NCBI GenBank assembly: GCA_024710805.1
Contig: JANJUB010000169.1
Location: 1 to 64,000, forward strand
Length of the DNA: 64,000 bases
Source of the DNA: Fimbriimonadaceae bacterium
GTDB taxonomy: Bacteria; Armatimonadota; Fimbriimonadia; Fimbriimonadales; Fimbriimonadaceae
Direction of reading: 5' to 3'
The notes under the pieces were generated by a model. The model was not told the origin of the DNA and ran no database searches. It worked only from the letters and a program-made list of their open reading frames with translations. Positions 24,275-32,897 of the stretch are shown here, piece after piece (position 1 is the stretch's first letter; each line of letters opens with the position of its first letter). The translations under genes and the position numbers were made by a program.

Positions 24275-25581
24275 GATACGATGTCCCTCATGTGATGCAC
24301 GGTGTCGGTGAACGACGTGGCTTGGTCCTTGGTCTGGCGAAGGAAGCCGTTGATCGAGTCCCACTTCTCGAGGGCGCGGTCGGCAAGGGGCTTTGTGCCC
24401 GGTTTGTACGCGCCAATGCTCACGAGGTCCTCGACGTCGCTGTACGCCGCGAGCAACTCGCGGATGTCGCGAGCCATTTCTTGTTGGGTCGGATCGGTGA
24501 CCATTGGAGCGACACGGCTAAGTGACTGCATCACATCGATGGGCGGATAGTGGCCCTTGCTCGTCAGCTTGCGGTTCAGCACAATGTGCCCGTCGAGAAT
24601 CGACCGGGCGGCGTCGGCGATCGGCTCGTTGGTGTCGTCACCTTCCACCAGCACGGTGTACAGGGCGGTAATCGCCCCGCGGTCGCTGGTTCCGGCACGT
24701 TCCATCAGCTTGGGCAGCAGGGCAAACACGCTGGGTGTGTATCCCTTCGTGCTGGGAGGTTCGCCGATCGCGAGGCCGACTTCGCGCTGCGCCATGCAGA
24801 AGCGGGTCACCGAGTCCATCATCAGCAGCACGTTGGCACCCTGATCGCGGAAGTACTCGGCGATGGCGGTTGCCGTCAGCGCGGCCTTGATACGGACCAG
24901 CGCTGGTTGTTCCGATGTCGCGCACACGATGATGGAGCGGCGGAGCCCCTCGGGTCCGAGATCGTGCTCGATGAACTCGCGCACCTCACGGCCGCGCTCG
25001 CCGACCAGGGCGATGACGTTGACATCGGCGGTGCAGTTTCGGGCGATCATGCCCAGCAGAGTGCTCTTGCCGACGCCCGACCCGGCGAAGATGCCCATAC
25101 GCTGTCCCTCGGCGAGGGTCAGCATGCCGTCGATCGCCCGCACGCCGGTTTCAAGCGGACGGTTGATCATGCGGCGGTTCAGGGCGTTGGGCGGGGTGGC
25201 GAAAATCGGATAGTAGCGCGAGCAGGGAAGAGGTCCCATGCCGTCCATGGGTTCGCCGAGCCCGTCGAGGGTTCGCCCGAGGAGTTCTGGACCCACCGGG
25301 ACGCGCAGACAATGCCCGGAACTCAGAACGGCGCAGCCCGCGCGGACGCCGGACAGTTCTCCGAGCGGCATCAGCAGAGTTCGATCGCCACGGAACCCGA
25401 CGACTTCGGCGCGGATCGGTTCGCCTTGGCCCGTCTCGATGAAGCAAAGATCACCTACGCGGGCGTTGGGGCCATGAGATTCCACCACGAGGCCGACGAC
25501 TTGGGTGACGCGGCCGCTCACCCGGTGCAGCGTAGCAGCTTCGATGCGCGCGCGAGCGGGTTGCAGGTTGGGAAGAATCAA
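24271..25581 (-). CDS. fliI: flagellum-specific ATPase FliI
   Basis: Encodes 436 residues of the F1-beta-like type III export ATPase. Walker A is GIFAGSGVGKST and Walker B is NVLLMMDSVTRFCMAQREVG, followed by the family signature PPSTKGYTPSVFALLPKLME. It energises flagellar protein export together with FliH and FliJ. The N-terminal barrel domain starts with ATLHRVSGRVTQVVGLVVES. The start overlaps the fliH stop by four bases. Confidence 0.96.
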   Translation of the reverse strand: MILPNLQPARARIEAATLHRVSGRVTQVVGLVVESHGPNARVGDLCFIETGQGEPIRAEVVGFRGDRTLLMPLGELSGVRAGCAVLSSGHCLRVPVGPELLGRTLDGLGEPMDGMGPLPCSRYYPIFATPPNALNRRMINRPLETGVRAIDGMLTLAEGQRMGIFAGSGVGKSTLLGMIARNCTADVNVIALVGERGREVREFIEHDLGPEGLRRSIIVCATSEQPALVRIKAALTATAIAEYFRDQGANVLLMMDSVTRFCMAQREVGLAIGEPPSTKGYTPSVFALLPKLMERAGTSDRGAITALYTVLVEGDDTNEPIADAARSILDGHIVLNRKLTSKGHYPPIDVMQSLSRVAPMVTDPTQQEMARDIRELLAAYSDVEDLVSIGAYKPGTKPLADRALEKWDSINGFLRQTKDQATSFTDTVHHMRDIVS

Positions 25582-26231
25582 GCCTCATCCTCCAAGCGAA
25601 TCGCCCGTCGAGCCTGCTCAATCATTGACTCGATTGTCGCGTCGACATTGCCGCCGTCGGTCTCGATACGGCATCCAGCGGCAATCGATCGTTCCTCGAT
25701 GATGTCGATGCTGCGCAGGGAGAGCGAACCGTTCAGCAGTTCGGGCATCGCATGACGAAGCACGGGGGCATCGGCCGGATTGACCTTGAGCCGAGCATCC
25801 ATTGCGTGGGTGACTTCGCGGAGCGCGTCCTTCGCCATCGACACGGCAAGCTCGGGGTTGGATCGAAGCTCGGCTCCGACGAGTCTAATCGCGACCGCGA
25901 GTGCGAGTTCGGCGACCGGGTCGGCCATCTTGACGCTCCACGCATCGAGCGCGGCCTGCATCTCATCATCCAGACGGTGAAGCAACCCTTGGACGGCAGC
26001 GATGTGGTCGGCGAGACTCATCGTCAGCGCCTCTTGCTGCTCGTGTACATCTCGCGTCGCCTGCTCGAAACCGGCCTGATAGCCGCGGTCGAAGCCCTCG
26101 AGGCGAGCTGCCTCTCGCACCTCGTGAGGGGTGAGCGCCTTCGCCTTGCCGACCCCGGCGGGGATGGGCTGCAACAGGTCGGCGAACGCGTGAATCGTCC
26201 CCTGCGGGTTCAGCGCATTAGACAAGGACAT
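25578..26231 (-). CDS. fliH: flagellar assembly protein FliH
   Basis: Encodes about 217 residues. The N-terminus contains EGFDRGYQAGFEQATRDVHE, the glycine-containing helical segment typical of FliH/YscL. The C-terminal part (VAELALAVAIRLVGAEL, ALREVTHAMDARLKVNPADA) matches the conserved FliI-binding domain. FliH regulates FliI and docks it to the C-ring. ATG 26231 lies inside the fliG 3' end (14-base overlap); an in-frame start further upstream at 26264 is less likely. Confidence 0.88.
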   Translation of the reverse strand: MSLSNALNPQGTIHAFADLLQPIPAGVGKAKALTPHEVREAARLEGFDRGYQAGFEQATRDVHEQQEALTMSLADHIAAVQGLLHRLDDEMQAALDAWSVKMADPVAELALAVAIRLVGAELRSNPELAVSMAKDALREVTHAMDARLKVNPADAPVLRHAMPELLNGSLSLRSIDIIEERSIAAGCRIETDGGNVDATIESMIEQARRAIRLEDEA

Positions 26232-27228
26232 CTTCCTCGCTGCCTCGCCCGACGGTGATTTCACCGGCTTCCTCCAGGCGTCGGATCACGCCGACGATCT
26301 TCTGTTGGGATTCCTCCACGACGCGAAGCCGCACCGGACCCATGAACTCCATGTCTTCCTTGAGCATCCCGACCGCTCGCTCCGACATGTTGCGGAAGAT
26401 CTTGCCCGACACTTCTTGGTTGACGCCCTTCAGCGCGGTGGCCAGCTCCTTCATGTCGACTTCCTTGAGCACCGACTGGATGGCCCGGTCGTCGAGTTGG
26501 ACGATGTCCTCGAAGACGAACATCATGTTCTTCACCGTTTCTGCGAGCTCGGGATTGGATTCGGTGAGCGATTCGATGATCAGCCGCTCCGTGGTTCGGT
26601 CCACGCGGTTGAGCAGATCAACCAGGGCCTTCGGACCGCCCGCCTGCGTCATCTCCTGGGCGAGCATGCTGGACATTTTCTTCTCAAGCACCTGCTCGAC
26701 CCGGCGGATGACTTCGGGAGGCGTCTGGTCCATCTGGGCGATTCGGCCCGCGACGTCGGCGCGCAGTTCGCCGGCAAGCCGCGAGAGCACGTCCGCCGCC
26801 GCGTTGAGCGGCATGTAGCTGAGGATCAGCGCGATCGTCTGCGGGTGTTCGTCCTGGATGAAACTGTAGAGCTGGGCTGGGTCGGCTTTCTTCAAGAACT
26901 CGAACGGCACCACCTGCATGGCCTGAACGACTTTGCCGATCATGCTTCCCGCCCGTTCGGGACCGTACGCCTGTTCGAGCAACTGCCGGGCTCGCTCCAC
27001 ACCGCCCTCGGCGATAAAGTCCTGGGCTACCGCCAGTTCATAAAACTCGTTGATGACGGCCTCACGCTGGTCGGCGGTGACACGGTCCAGTCGAGCCACT
27101 TCAAGGGTCAGGGCTTCGACCTCCTGCTCGTTCAACGACTTGATGACCGAGCTGGCGACTTCGGGGCCAAGGCACATCAACATGACCGCCGCCTTCTGTC
27201 GGCTGCTCAGGGCTTCTACCTTTCTCAT
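26218..27228 (-). CDS. fliG: flagellar motor switch protein FliG
   Basis: Encodes 336 residues with the three FliG domains: an N-terminal domain binding FliF (LSSRQKAAVMLMCLGPEVAS), a middle armadillo domain with the EHPQTIALILSYM motif, and a C-terminal torque domain including FVFEDIVQLDDRAIQSVLKE and the charged helix with MSERAVGMLKEDMEFMGPVR. The charged residues interacting with the stator are retained. It overlaps fliF by four bases and is central to rotation and switching. Confidence 0.97.
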   Translation of the reverse strand: MRKVEALSSRQKAAVMLMCLGPEVASSVIKSLNEQEVEALTLEVARLDRVTADQREAVINEFYELAVAQDFIAEGGVERARQLLEQAYGPERAGSMIGKVVQAMQVVPFEFLKKADPAQLYSFIQDEHPQTIALILSYMPLNAAADVLSRLAGELRADVAGRIAQMDQTPPEVIRRVEQVLEKKMSSMLAQEMTQAGGPKALVDLLNRVDRTTERLIIESLTESNPELAETVKNMMFVFEDIVQLDDRAIQSVLKEVDMKELATALKGVNQEVSGKIFRNMSERAVGMLKEDMEFMGPVRLRVVEESQQKIVGVIRRLEEAGEITVGRGSEEDVLV

Positions 27229-28862
27229 CGTCGTTCCTCCAGCATCCAGCTCTTGATCAACAGACCCACGCTTTCGGGTCGGTCATGAGCCATCCGTTTC
27301 AACTGCTCAAGCGGTCGATTCATCCGCTCCTCGATGTCGCCGACATCTTCGACTTCGCCTATGTTTCGGCGGACCAGAGGTCGGGGAGACTCTCCGTCTC
27401 CGCCAATATGATCGTGGTGACTTCCTGCCTGATGCTCCTGGGCGGCGGCGATGGCCTCACCCAGCCCCGGAGGATTCGCGACCAGAGTGCCATTGGGCAA
27501 GGCATGAACCATCACGGTCTGCGCCTTGGCCGCCTTGGCGATTGCTTTGAGGACCACGAAGGCGACAATCAGCAGCGCAGCGACCGGCAAGAGGCTGACT
27601 ATCTGCTGCATCCGCTCCTGTCCTGCGGCTGCGGCGGCCGTCTTCTTGGCCTCTTCTTCGAGCGTCGTGTCGAATTTCATGCTCGTTACGCTGGCGGTGA
27701 ACCCGGCGTTTTCGCCGATGTAACTCTGCAGGTACTCCTCGACGGGTGTGGCGTCGGTGACCTTCTCTTCGTTGACCATCACCGCGACGGCGAGCTTCTT
27801 GATGCCGCCAATCGCCTTCTCGGTTTTGGCGTCGGTCTTGGTGTACGGGTACTCGGCCATCTTCTTGGTGCCGGTATAGCCGTTGGAGTTTGGCGTCGAG
27901 GGGGCCGCGGTTTCGGTCGGAGCCGTCGGATCGTTTGCCCCAACGCCGGAAGCGCCGGGCGTGGTCGAGGCGCCGCCACCAACTTGCTCGGTGGCTTCCT
28001 CGACGTACAGCGGGTTCTTGTTCGGCTTCAGTTCGGAGACTTCCTTCGTCTCGCGATCGAAGTCCATCTCGACGTTCACGGTCACCACCGAGTTGCCCCT
28101 CCCGATGACCGCGTCGAGCTTGGCTTGGATGTCACGCTCGCGGCGAAGGGCTTCGGCGCGCTCGGCTTCCAGTTTTTGGGTCGCCATGCCGCCGAGGCTG
28201 GCGTGCTCGCTTCCGTCGTAGAGCGCCCGGCCGGCGTTGTCGACCACGAACACTTTCGCCGGTTCGAGCCCGGGGACGCCATTGGAGACCATCATCGCAA
28301 TGGCGCGAGCCGATGACTGATCGATGCCGCCGGATTTCTCGTGGATGACGACGCTCGCGGTGGCGGGCTTCTTCTCGGCAGCAAAGGCGGTGCGCTCGCC
28401 CAGCGTGATGTGGACACGAGCACTCTCGACGCCCTCGATCTGCTCGATCGAGCGGGACAGCTCACCCTCAAGAATTGACTTGATTCGCTCACGCTCGACG
28501 GCGGGCGTGTTCATCATGCCCAGCTTGGAAAGCTCTTCGTTGCCCACATGCGCGGTCGCTGGCAGCTTGCCCGCGACGGCGAGCTTGGCGCGGACCTCGG
28601 CGAGTTGGCTCGAAGGCACCAGCACGTTGCCCTGGGTGTCGAACTCGACGGGGATGCCGAGCTTCTGAATCTCGGCCGTCACCGATCCGACTTCGGTCGG
28701 CGACAGGCCGCCGAAGGCCAGCGTCATCTTCGGCCGCGAGGCGAAGAAGAAGGTGCCCCCCAGTAAGACGACGAGGAAAATGCCGCCGAAGAGCGTCACC
28801 GCTCTTTGGGTTCGGTCGGCGGTCTCCCACCAAGTTCTTAGTTTTAGCAACAGTGCGCCCAT
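27225..28862 (-). CDS. fliF: flagellar MS-ring protein FliF
   Basis: Encodes 545 residues. A first transmembrane helix (AVTLFGGIFLVVLLGGTFFF) is followed by periplasmic ring-building motifs (FGGLSPTEVGSVTAEIQKLG; ELSRSIEQIEGVESARVHIT; GIDQSSARAIAMMVSNGVPG). A Ser/Thr/Gly-rich loop lies at about 300-335 and a second membrane helix (LLPVAALLIVAFVVLKAIA) near 440-460. The C-terminal FliG-binding tail ends in PESVGLLIKSWMLEERR. It forms the MS ring, the base for flagellum assembly. Confidence 0.96.
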   Translation of the reverse strand: MGALLLKLRTWWETADRTQRAVTLFGGIFLVVLLGGTFFFASRPKMTLAFGGLSPTEVGSVTAEIQKLGIPVEFDTQGNVLVPSSQLAEVRAKLAVAGKLPATAHVGNEELSKLGMMNTPAVERERIKSILEGELSRSIEQIEGVESARVHITLGERTAFAAEKKPATASVVIHEKSGGIDQSSARAIAMMVSNGVPGLEPAKVFVVDNAGRALYDGSEHASLGGMATQKLEAERAEALRRERDIQAKLDAVIGRGNSVVTVNVEMDFDRETKEVSELKPNKNPLYVEEATEQVGGGASTTPGASGVGANDPTAPTETAAPSTPNSNGYTGTKKMAEYPYTKTDAKTEKAIGGIKKLAVAVMVNEEKVTDATPVEEYLQSYIGENAGFTASVTSMKFDTTLEEEAKKTAAAAAGQERMQQIVSLLPVAALLIVAFVVLKAIAKAAKAQTVMVHALPNGTLVANPPGLGEAIAAAQEHQAGSHHDHIGGDGESPRPLVRRNIGEVEDVGDIEERMNRPLEQLKRMAHDRPESVGLLIKSWMLEERR

Positions 28863-28890
28863 GGTCTATTCCAGACCCTGGGGAGCTTCC

Positions 28891-29184
28891 TTAGACTTGC
28901 ATGCGATTGATCTCTTGGTACGCTTCCAGCAGCTTGTTCCGAACCTGCAGCGTAAGCTGCATGGACATGCCGGCGCGTTCCATGGCGATCATCACGTCGT
29001 GAGGCTCCACAGGTTGACCCGCAATCGCCGAGTTCTGCAGGTTGCGGGAGTCCGCTTGAGCCTGGTTGACCTCTTTGATTACGTCCATCAACGTTTGGGC
29101 GAAGTCATCGCCGTTGCCCCCGGCTGCGCCCTTGGCCTTATCGAGGCCCGGGGTCAGGTTCTGTCCGAGGTTGTGGATTCTCAT
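28891..29184 (-). CDS. fliE: flagellar hook-basal body protein FliE
   Basis: Encodes 97 residues, the normal length for FliE, which joins the MS ring to the rod. The conserved parts are FAQTLMDVIKEVNQAQADS and the C-terminal MIAMERAGMSMQLTLQVRNK with LLEAYQEINRMQV. It lies between flgC (five bases) and fliF, the standard order. Confidence 0.95.
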   Translation of the reverse strand: MRIHNLGQNLTPGLDKAKGAAGGNGDDFAQTLMDVIKEVNQAQADSRNLQNSAIAGQPVEPHDVMIAMERAGMSMQLTLQVRNKLLEAYQEINRMQV

Positions 29185-29189
29185 GGTGA

Positions 29190-29582
29190 TTACCGTCCGA
29201 TGTTCAAGGCACTGCGGAACATCGACTTGGCCGAGTTGAAGGCCGCGACGTTCGCTTCGTAGGCGCGAGACGCGCCCATCATGTTCACCATCTCAAAGAT
29301 GGGTTCGACATTGGTGTAGGTGACGTATCCGTCGACCGCATTCGGGTTGCCCGGTTCATAGACTCGGCGGAAGGGACGCTGTTCGGTGGGTTCCTGGATC
29401 ACTCCGCGGATTTCCACCCCGTCTTTGCCGGACTGCAGGATGACGTCGCGACGTCGATACGGCTCGGCGCCGCCCTTGATCTGCATCGAGTTCGCGTTGG
29501 CGATGTTCGACGAGATCACGTCCATCCGGAACCGCTCGGCGGTCATGCCGGAAGCGGCGATGCGCATGGCTTTACCGATCAA
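29190..29582 (-). CDS. flgC: flagellar proximal rod protein FlgC
   Basis: Encodes 130 residues. The N-terminal rod signature is MRIAASGMTAERFRMDVISS followed by NIANANSMQIKGGAEPYRRR. The C-terminal coiled-coil end is EMVNMMGASRAYEANVAAFN. Together with FlgB, FlgF and FliE it builds the proximal rod. It starts directly after the flgB stop. Confidence 0.96.
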   Translation of the reverse strand: MIGKAMRIAASGMTAERFRMDVISSNIANANSMQIKGGAEPYRRRDVILQSGKDGVEIRGVIQEPTEQRPFRRVYEPGNPNAVDGYVTYTNVEPIFEMVNMMGASRAYEANVAAFNSAKSMFRSALNIGR

Positions 29583-29945
29583 CTAGCGGCCCTCCCGGAT
29601 CACGTTCTCGAGGCCGCGGAAGTAGCGGGCGCTCAGCTCGGTGAGCATTTGGTAGCGGAGTTCGGTTTCGGCGAGAGCGGCGACCTCGGTTTCGAGATCG
29701 ACCGAGCTGCCATCGACTCGGATCGAGCCGCGATCGGTCTTGCGGGTGCCCGAAGCATCGCCCGATCGTCCGCGGCCCATCTCTTGCTCGAGCGTCATGC
29801 CGAAGTCGATGTCTTGCCGCTTGTAGCCAGGCGTGTTGACGTTCGCCAGATTTTCACTCAGCAGCGTGTGCCGCGTGGTGGTCCGGTCGAGCGCTCGCTC
29901 TAGGTTCCGCGAATGGGGTCCGAATAAGTTGTCCAGTATGCGCAC
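29583..29945 (-). CDS. flgB: flagellar proximal rod protein FlgB
   Basis: Encodes 120 residues from GTG 29945 (VRILDNLFGPHSRNLERALD), the normal FlgB start. An in-frame extension to 30137 would add 64 residues of non-conserved sequence and is rejected. The signature LLSENLANVNTPGYKRQDID is followed by a variable middle and a C-terminal helix (AALAETELRYQMLTELSARY). First gene of the flgBC-fliEFGHIJ operon; a candidate sigma-28 promoter lies about 85-110 bases upstream. Confidence 0.92.
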   Translation of the reverse strand: MRILDNLFGPHSRNLERALDRTTTRHTLLSENLANVNTPGYKRQDIDFGMTLEQEMGRGRSGDASGTRKTDRGSIRVDGSSVDLETEVAALAETELRYQMLTELSARYFRGLENVIREGR

Positions 29946-30030
29946 GGTCGTTTGCTCCGTCGCGCTTCCTTGTGCCGATGCGATCACCGATCCTTGGCGA
30001 TCCAACCGGGTGTTCTCCGGCCTATCAGTG

Positions 30031-30057
30031 GTATCGGCACGTTGCCCGGCAATTCTA
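30031..30057 (-). promoter_or_regulatory. candidate sigma-28 (FliA-type) promoter of the flagellar operon
   Basis: On the minus strand TAGA (30057-30054) is followed after exactly 15 bases by GCCGATAC (30038-30031). The sigma-28 consensus is TAAA-N15-GCCGATAA, so the match is 10 of 12 positions with the correct spacing. The predicted start site leaves a leader of about 75-80 bases before flgB. Confidence 0.5.
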
Positions 30058-30150
30058 AGGGGGTCCGTCGAGATTCGTGAAAGTTGTCGTGCGACCCGTC
30101 GTTTCAACGTTATGTGGTGATTCTCCTGCATTGCCAATCGTTAAGAGACT

Positions 30151-30567
30151 ATGGATGGATTGGATGTGAAGTGGCGGCTTCCGCAAACGGTCAGCTACAC
30201 CTTGTTGCGCGTCGTTTCCGGATTGATCTTGCTCCAGGCGGGAGGCATGAAGATCCTCGGCTGGCTCGGCGGTATGCCCGATGGCCGGACCCTTGCGGTG
30301 GGCAGCCAGACGTGGGTAGGCGGTTGGCTCGAACTCATCGGCGGCGCGTTGCTGATGGTGGGGTTGTTCACGCGGTGGACGGCGTTCGTGATGTCGGGCA
30401 TGATGGCGGTCGCGTACTTCCAGTTCCACCAGCCGAACGGCACTTGGCCCGCGCAGAACGGTGGCGTTGCGGCCGTGATGGTGTGTTTCGCGTGCTTGGT
30501 GATCTGGGCGTTCGGAGCAGGACCCTGGAGCGTGGACTCTCGATTCTCCAAGCGCGGCGAACTCTAA
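30151..30567 (+). CDS. DoxX family membrane protein
   Basis: Encodes 138 residues with four transmembrane segments. The pattern LLRVVSGLILLQAGGMKILG, WLELIGGALLMVGLFTRWTA and AVAYFQFHQPNG is typical of DoxX/YphA-like proteins, whose roles (redox-linked or quinone-linked membrane functions) are poorly defined. It is divergent from the flagellar operon. One REP-like hairpin lies 22 bases after its stop. Confidence 0.88.
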   Translation: MDGLDVKWRLPQTVSYTLLRVVSGLILLQAGGMKILGWLGGMPDGRTLAVGSQTWVGGWLELIGGALLMVGLFTRWTAFVMSGMMAVAYFQFHQPNGTWPAQNGGVAAVMVCFACLVIWAFGAGPWSVDSRFSKRGEL

Positions 30568-30588
30568 GAAGTTGCAGCGCCACGTGGG

Positions 30589-30610
30589 GCAGGGATGTCT
30601 CGTGCCCTGC
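30589..30610 (+). repeat. single REP-like hairpin element
   Basis: GCAGGG (30589-30594), loop ATGTCTCGTG, CCCTGC (30605-30610). Loop and layout match the elements at 6261, 51444, 52369 and others, while the stem has different but compensating bases. Lies between the DoxX gene and the beta-oxidation gene. Confidence 0.6.
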
Positions 30611-30638
30611 TCAGAGTCCAGCCGGTATCCTCTAGCCG

Positions 30639-32801
30639 ATGGCATACGAGGGTTGGAGTCAGGCGAAAAGCGTCTGTGTGATCGGAGCGGGGACCATGGG
30701 AAGCGGCATCGCCGCCCACCTCGCCAACCTGGGTTTCGAGGTCACCCTGCTCGACCTCACCGAGGAGAGCGTTCAAGCTGCCTTTGCCCGGGCGAAAGCC
30801 GCCAAGCCGCCGCACTTCTTCGTTCCTGAGACTGCCGACAAGATCCGGCTCGGTGGCATCGACAAAAACCTCGCCTGGGCGGCGGAGGCCGACTGGGTGT
30901 GCGAAGCGATCATCGAGAAGATGGACGCCAAGCGTGCGCTCTTCGAGAAGCTCGATGAACTTCTGCCCGAGACGACCGCAATTACGACGAACACGAGCGG
31001 TCTGCAGATTTCGCTCCTGGCCGAGGGACGCAGCGAGAGCTTCCGTAAGCGATTCTTGGGAACCCACTTCTTCAACCCGCCGCGCTACCTGAAGCTGCTC
31101 GAACTGATTCCGACGCCGGAGACCGACCCCGAGGCCGTCCGCGCGATGACCGAGTTCCTCGAGGACAAGGTCGCTCGCAGGGTGGTCGTCGCCAAGGACA
31201 CGCCCGGCTTCATCGCCAACCGGTTCGGCATGTGGGCGATGATCCATGCGATTCACGTCACCGAGAAACTCGGCCTCAGCATCGAGCAGGTCGATGCGAT
31301 CACGGGTCCGTTCCTGGGTCGTCCGCGCTCGGCGAGCTTCCGGCTGAACGACATCGTCGGCCTCGACATCATGCAGGACATCGCGAACAACCTGTATGAG
31401 CGATGCCCGCACGATCCCCAGCGAGAGCTGCTGGCGACACCGAACTCGATGAAGGTTCTTCTCGAGCGGGGCTGGATCGGCGAGAAGTCGGGTCAAGGCT
31501 ACTACCGACGCGAAGGCAAGGAGTTTATGGCGTTCGATCTCGTGACCCACGCCTATCGGCAACGTCAGGAGGCCTCGTTCCCTGAGTTGGATGCGATCGC
31601 CAAGGAACCGCTCGGCGTTCGCGTCGCGAAGGCGCTCGACATGCGCAACGAGGTGGGCGAGTTCTTGCGCCATCACCTGGTGCCCGTGCTGCAGTACGCC
31701 GAATCGCTGAAGGAAGAGATCAGCCACAGCGTGCTGGATTTTGACCGCGTGATGATGTGGGGTTTCGGGTGGGAGATGGGGCCGTTCGCGATGCTGGATG
31801 CCATCGGCGGCTCGACGACGCCGTACTACGCGGACGGCACGATGCGTGACTTCAGCGGTGCATACGTTGCACTTCCCAGCGAGCCGCAGTATCGGCAGAT
31901 CAAGGATTACCCCGTCGTCGAGAAGGGCGAGAACTTCAACCTGCGCGATCTGGGTGAGGGCGTTGTTGCCGTTGCGATCACCACCAAGATGGGCACGATC
32001 ACCCCGTCCTTGGTCGAGGAACTGCACGCCAAGCTCGACTCGCTCGATCGTTTCGTTCTCTGTAGCGAGGCGCGCCACTTCTCGCTCGGATTCGATCTGA
32101 CCCAGTTCCTCGCCAAGATCGACGCTGAGGATTGGGACGGGATTCTGCACGACCTTGACCGCCTGCAGCAGCTCGCTGTTCGATTGTCCGGCAAGCGAGC
32201 GGTTTCGGCGGTCCATGGCTATGCGCTCGGGGCGGGCTTAGAGCTCGCCTTCCAGTGCCCGACCGCGGTCGTACTTGCCGATGCGATGATTGGCTTCCCC
32301 GAGTCGAAGGTTGGTCTGTATCCGGGCGGCGGTGGAACGGCCGAGACGGCGCTTCGGAGTCAGGCCGACGGCGCAAAATCCGTCGTCGATACGGCGGTAC
32401 GTCTCGTCCTAGGTGACGTTTCGATCAACGCGGACCACGCGCGTAGTCTGGGTTATCTTCGACCGACCGACATTACCGAATACCACCCCGAGCGCCTGAT
32501 CACCCGGGCCCGCGAAGCGGCAAGGTCGGTCGAACCAACCGAGCGACCCCAGTGGGCTCTGCCGAGCGGTCCGCTGACCGGTATGCTCGACCGCGCCCTC
32601 GATGAACTCGTGGCGAAAGGAACCCTTAGCGACTACGATCGCCAGATTGGGGATCGGGTGAAGGCAGTGTTCACCAAGAGCACCAGCTTCGAGGATGCGC
32701 TGCTGAAGGAGCGAACGCTGTTCATTGAACTGACTCAGAAGGCGCTGACCCAAGCTCGCATTCGGCACATGATGGAAACCGGTAAGCCGTTGCGCAACTA
32801 G
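30639..32801 (+). CDS. 3-hydroxyacyl-CoA dehydrogenase / enoyl-CoA hydratase fusion (FadN-type)
   Basis: Encodes 720 residues. The dehydrogenase comes first: NAD-binding VIGAGTMGSGIAAHLANLGF, then GTHFFNPPRYLKLLELIPTP and KDTPGFIANRF, followed by the C-terminal dehydrogenase domain. A crotonase-like domain ends the protein (GYALGAGLELAFQCPTAVVL, IGFPESKVGLYPGGGGTAET). This order is the reverse of FadB/FadJ and matches B. subtilis FadN. It catalyses two steps of fatty-acid beta-oxidation. No thiolase or acyl-CoA dehydrogenase gene is adjacent. A TATCCT box lies seven bases before the ATG. Confidence 0.92.
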   Translation: MAYEGWSQAKSVCVIGAGTMGSGIAAHLANLGFEVTLLDLTEESVQAAFARAKAAKPPHFFVPETADKIRLGGIDKNLAWAAEADWVCEAIIEKMDAKRALFEKLDELLPETTAITTNTSGLQISLLAEGRSESFRKRFLGTHFFNPPRYLKLLELIPTPETDPEAVRAMTEFLEDKVARRVVVAKDTPGFIANRFGMWAMIHAIHVTEKLGLSIEQVDAITGPFLGRPRSASFRLNDIVGLDIMQDIANNLYERCPHDPQRELLATPNSMKVLLERGWIGEKSGQGYYRREGKEFMAFDLVTHAYRQRQEASFPELDAIAKEPLGVRVAKALDMRNEVGEFLRHHLVPVLQYAESLKEEISHSVLDFDRVMMWGFGWEMGPFAMLDAIGGSTTPYYADGTMRDFSGAYVALPSEPQYRQIKDYPVVEKGENFNLRDLGEGVVAVAITTKMGTITPSLVEELHAKLDSLDRFVLCSEARHFSLGFDLTQFLAKIDAEDWDGILHDLDRLQQLAVRLSGKRAVSAVHGYALGAGLELAFQCPTAVVLADAMIGFPESKVGLYPGGGGTAETALRSQADGAKSVVDTAVRLVLGDVSINADHARSLGYLRPTDITEYHPERLITRAREAARSVEPTERPQWALPSGPLTGMLDRALDELVAKGTLSDYDRQIGDRVKAVFTKSTSFEDALLKERTLFIELTQKALTQARIRHMMETGKPLRN

Positions 32802-32803
32802 GC

Positions 32804-32833
32804 TTGGCTCGTGGACTTGCCAATCCGAGCCAA
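32804..32833 (+). terminator. hairpin after the beta-oxidation gene
   Basis: TTGGCTCG (32804-32811) and CGAGCCAA (32826-32833) form a perfect 8-bp stem around a 14-base loop, three bases after the stop. There is no U-tract, so it may be a Rho-dependent or stabilising structure rather than an intrinsic terminator. Confidence 0.35.
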
Positions 32834-32897
32834 CACTGCGCTCCAAAGCAAACCCGAGCGAACGTCTTGAACGCCTGCCCTCCGGCATAATCACGTC

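Noticed and set aside
30035-30055. Possible sigma-54 (-24/-12) promoter before flgB
   Set aside because: GGCAC and TTGC occur but with wrong spacing and orientation for TGGCAC-N5-TTGC; the sigma-28 match is better.
29946-30137. 64-codon N-terminal extension of flgB
   Set aside because: The extension has no FlgB similarity and contains the candidate sigma-28 promoter; GTG 29945 gives the standard FlgB start.
30564-32216. Minus-strand open frame of 550 codons opposite the beta-oxidation gene
   Set aside because: No domain motif, composition of a shadow frame, no ribosome site; the plus-strand gene explains the region.
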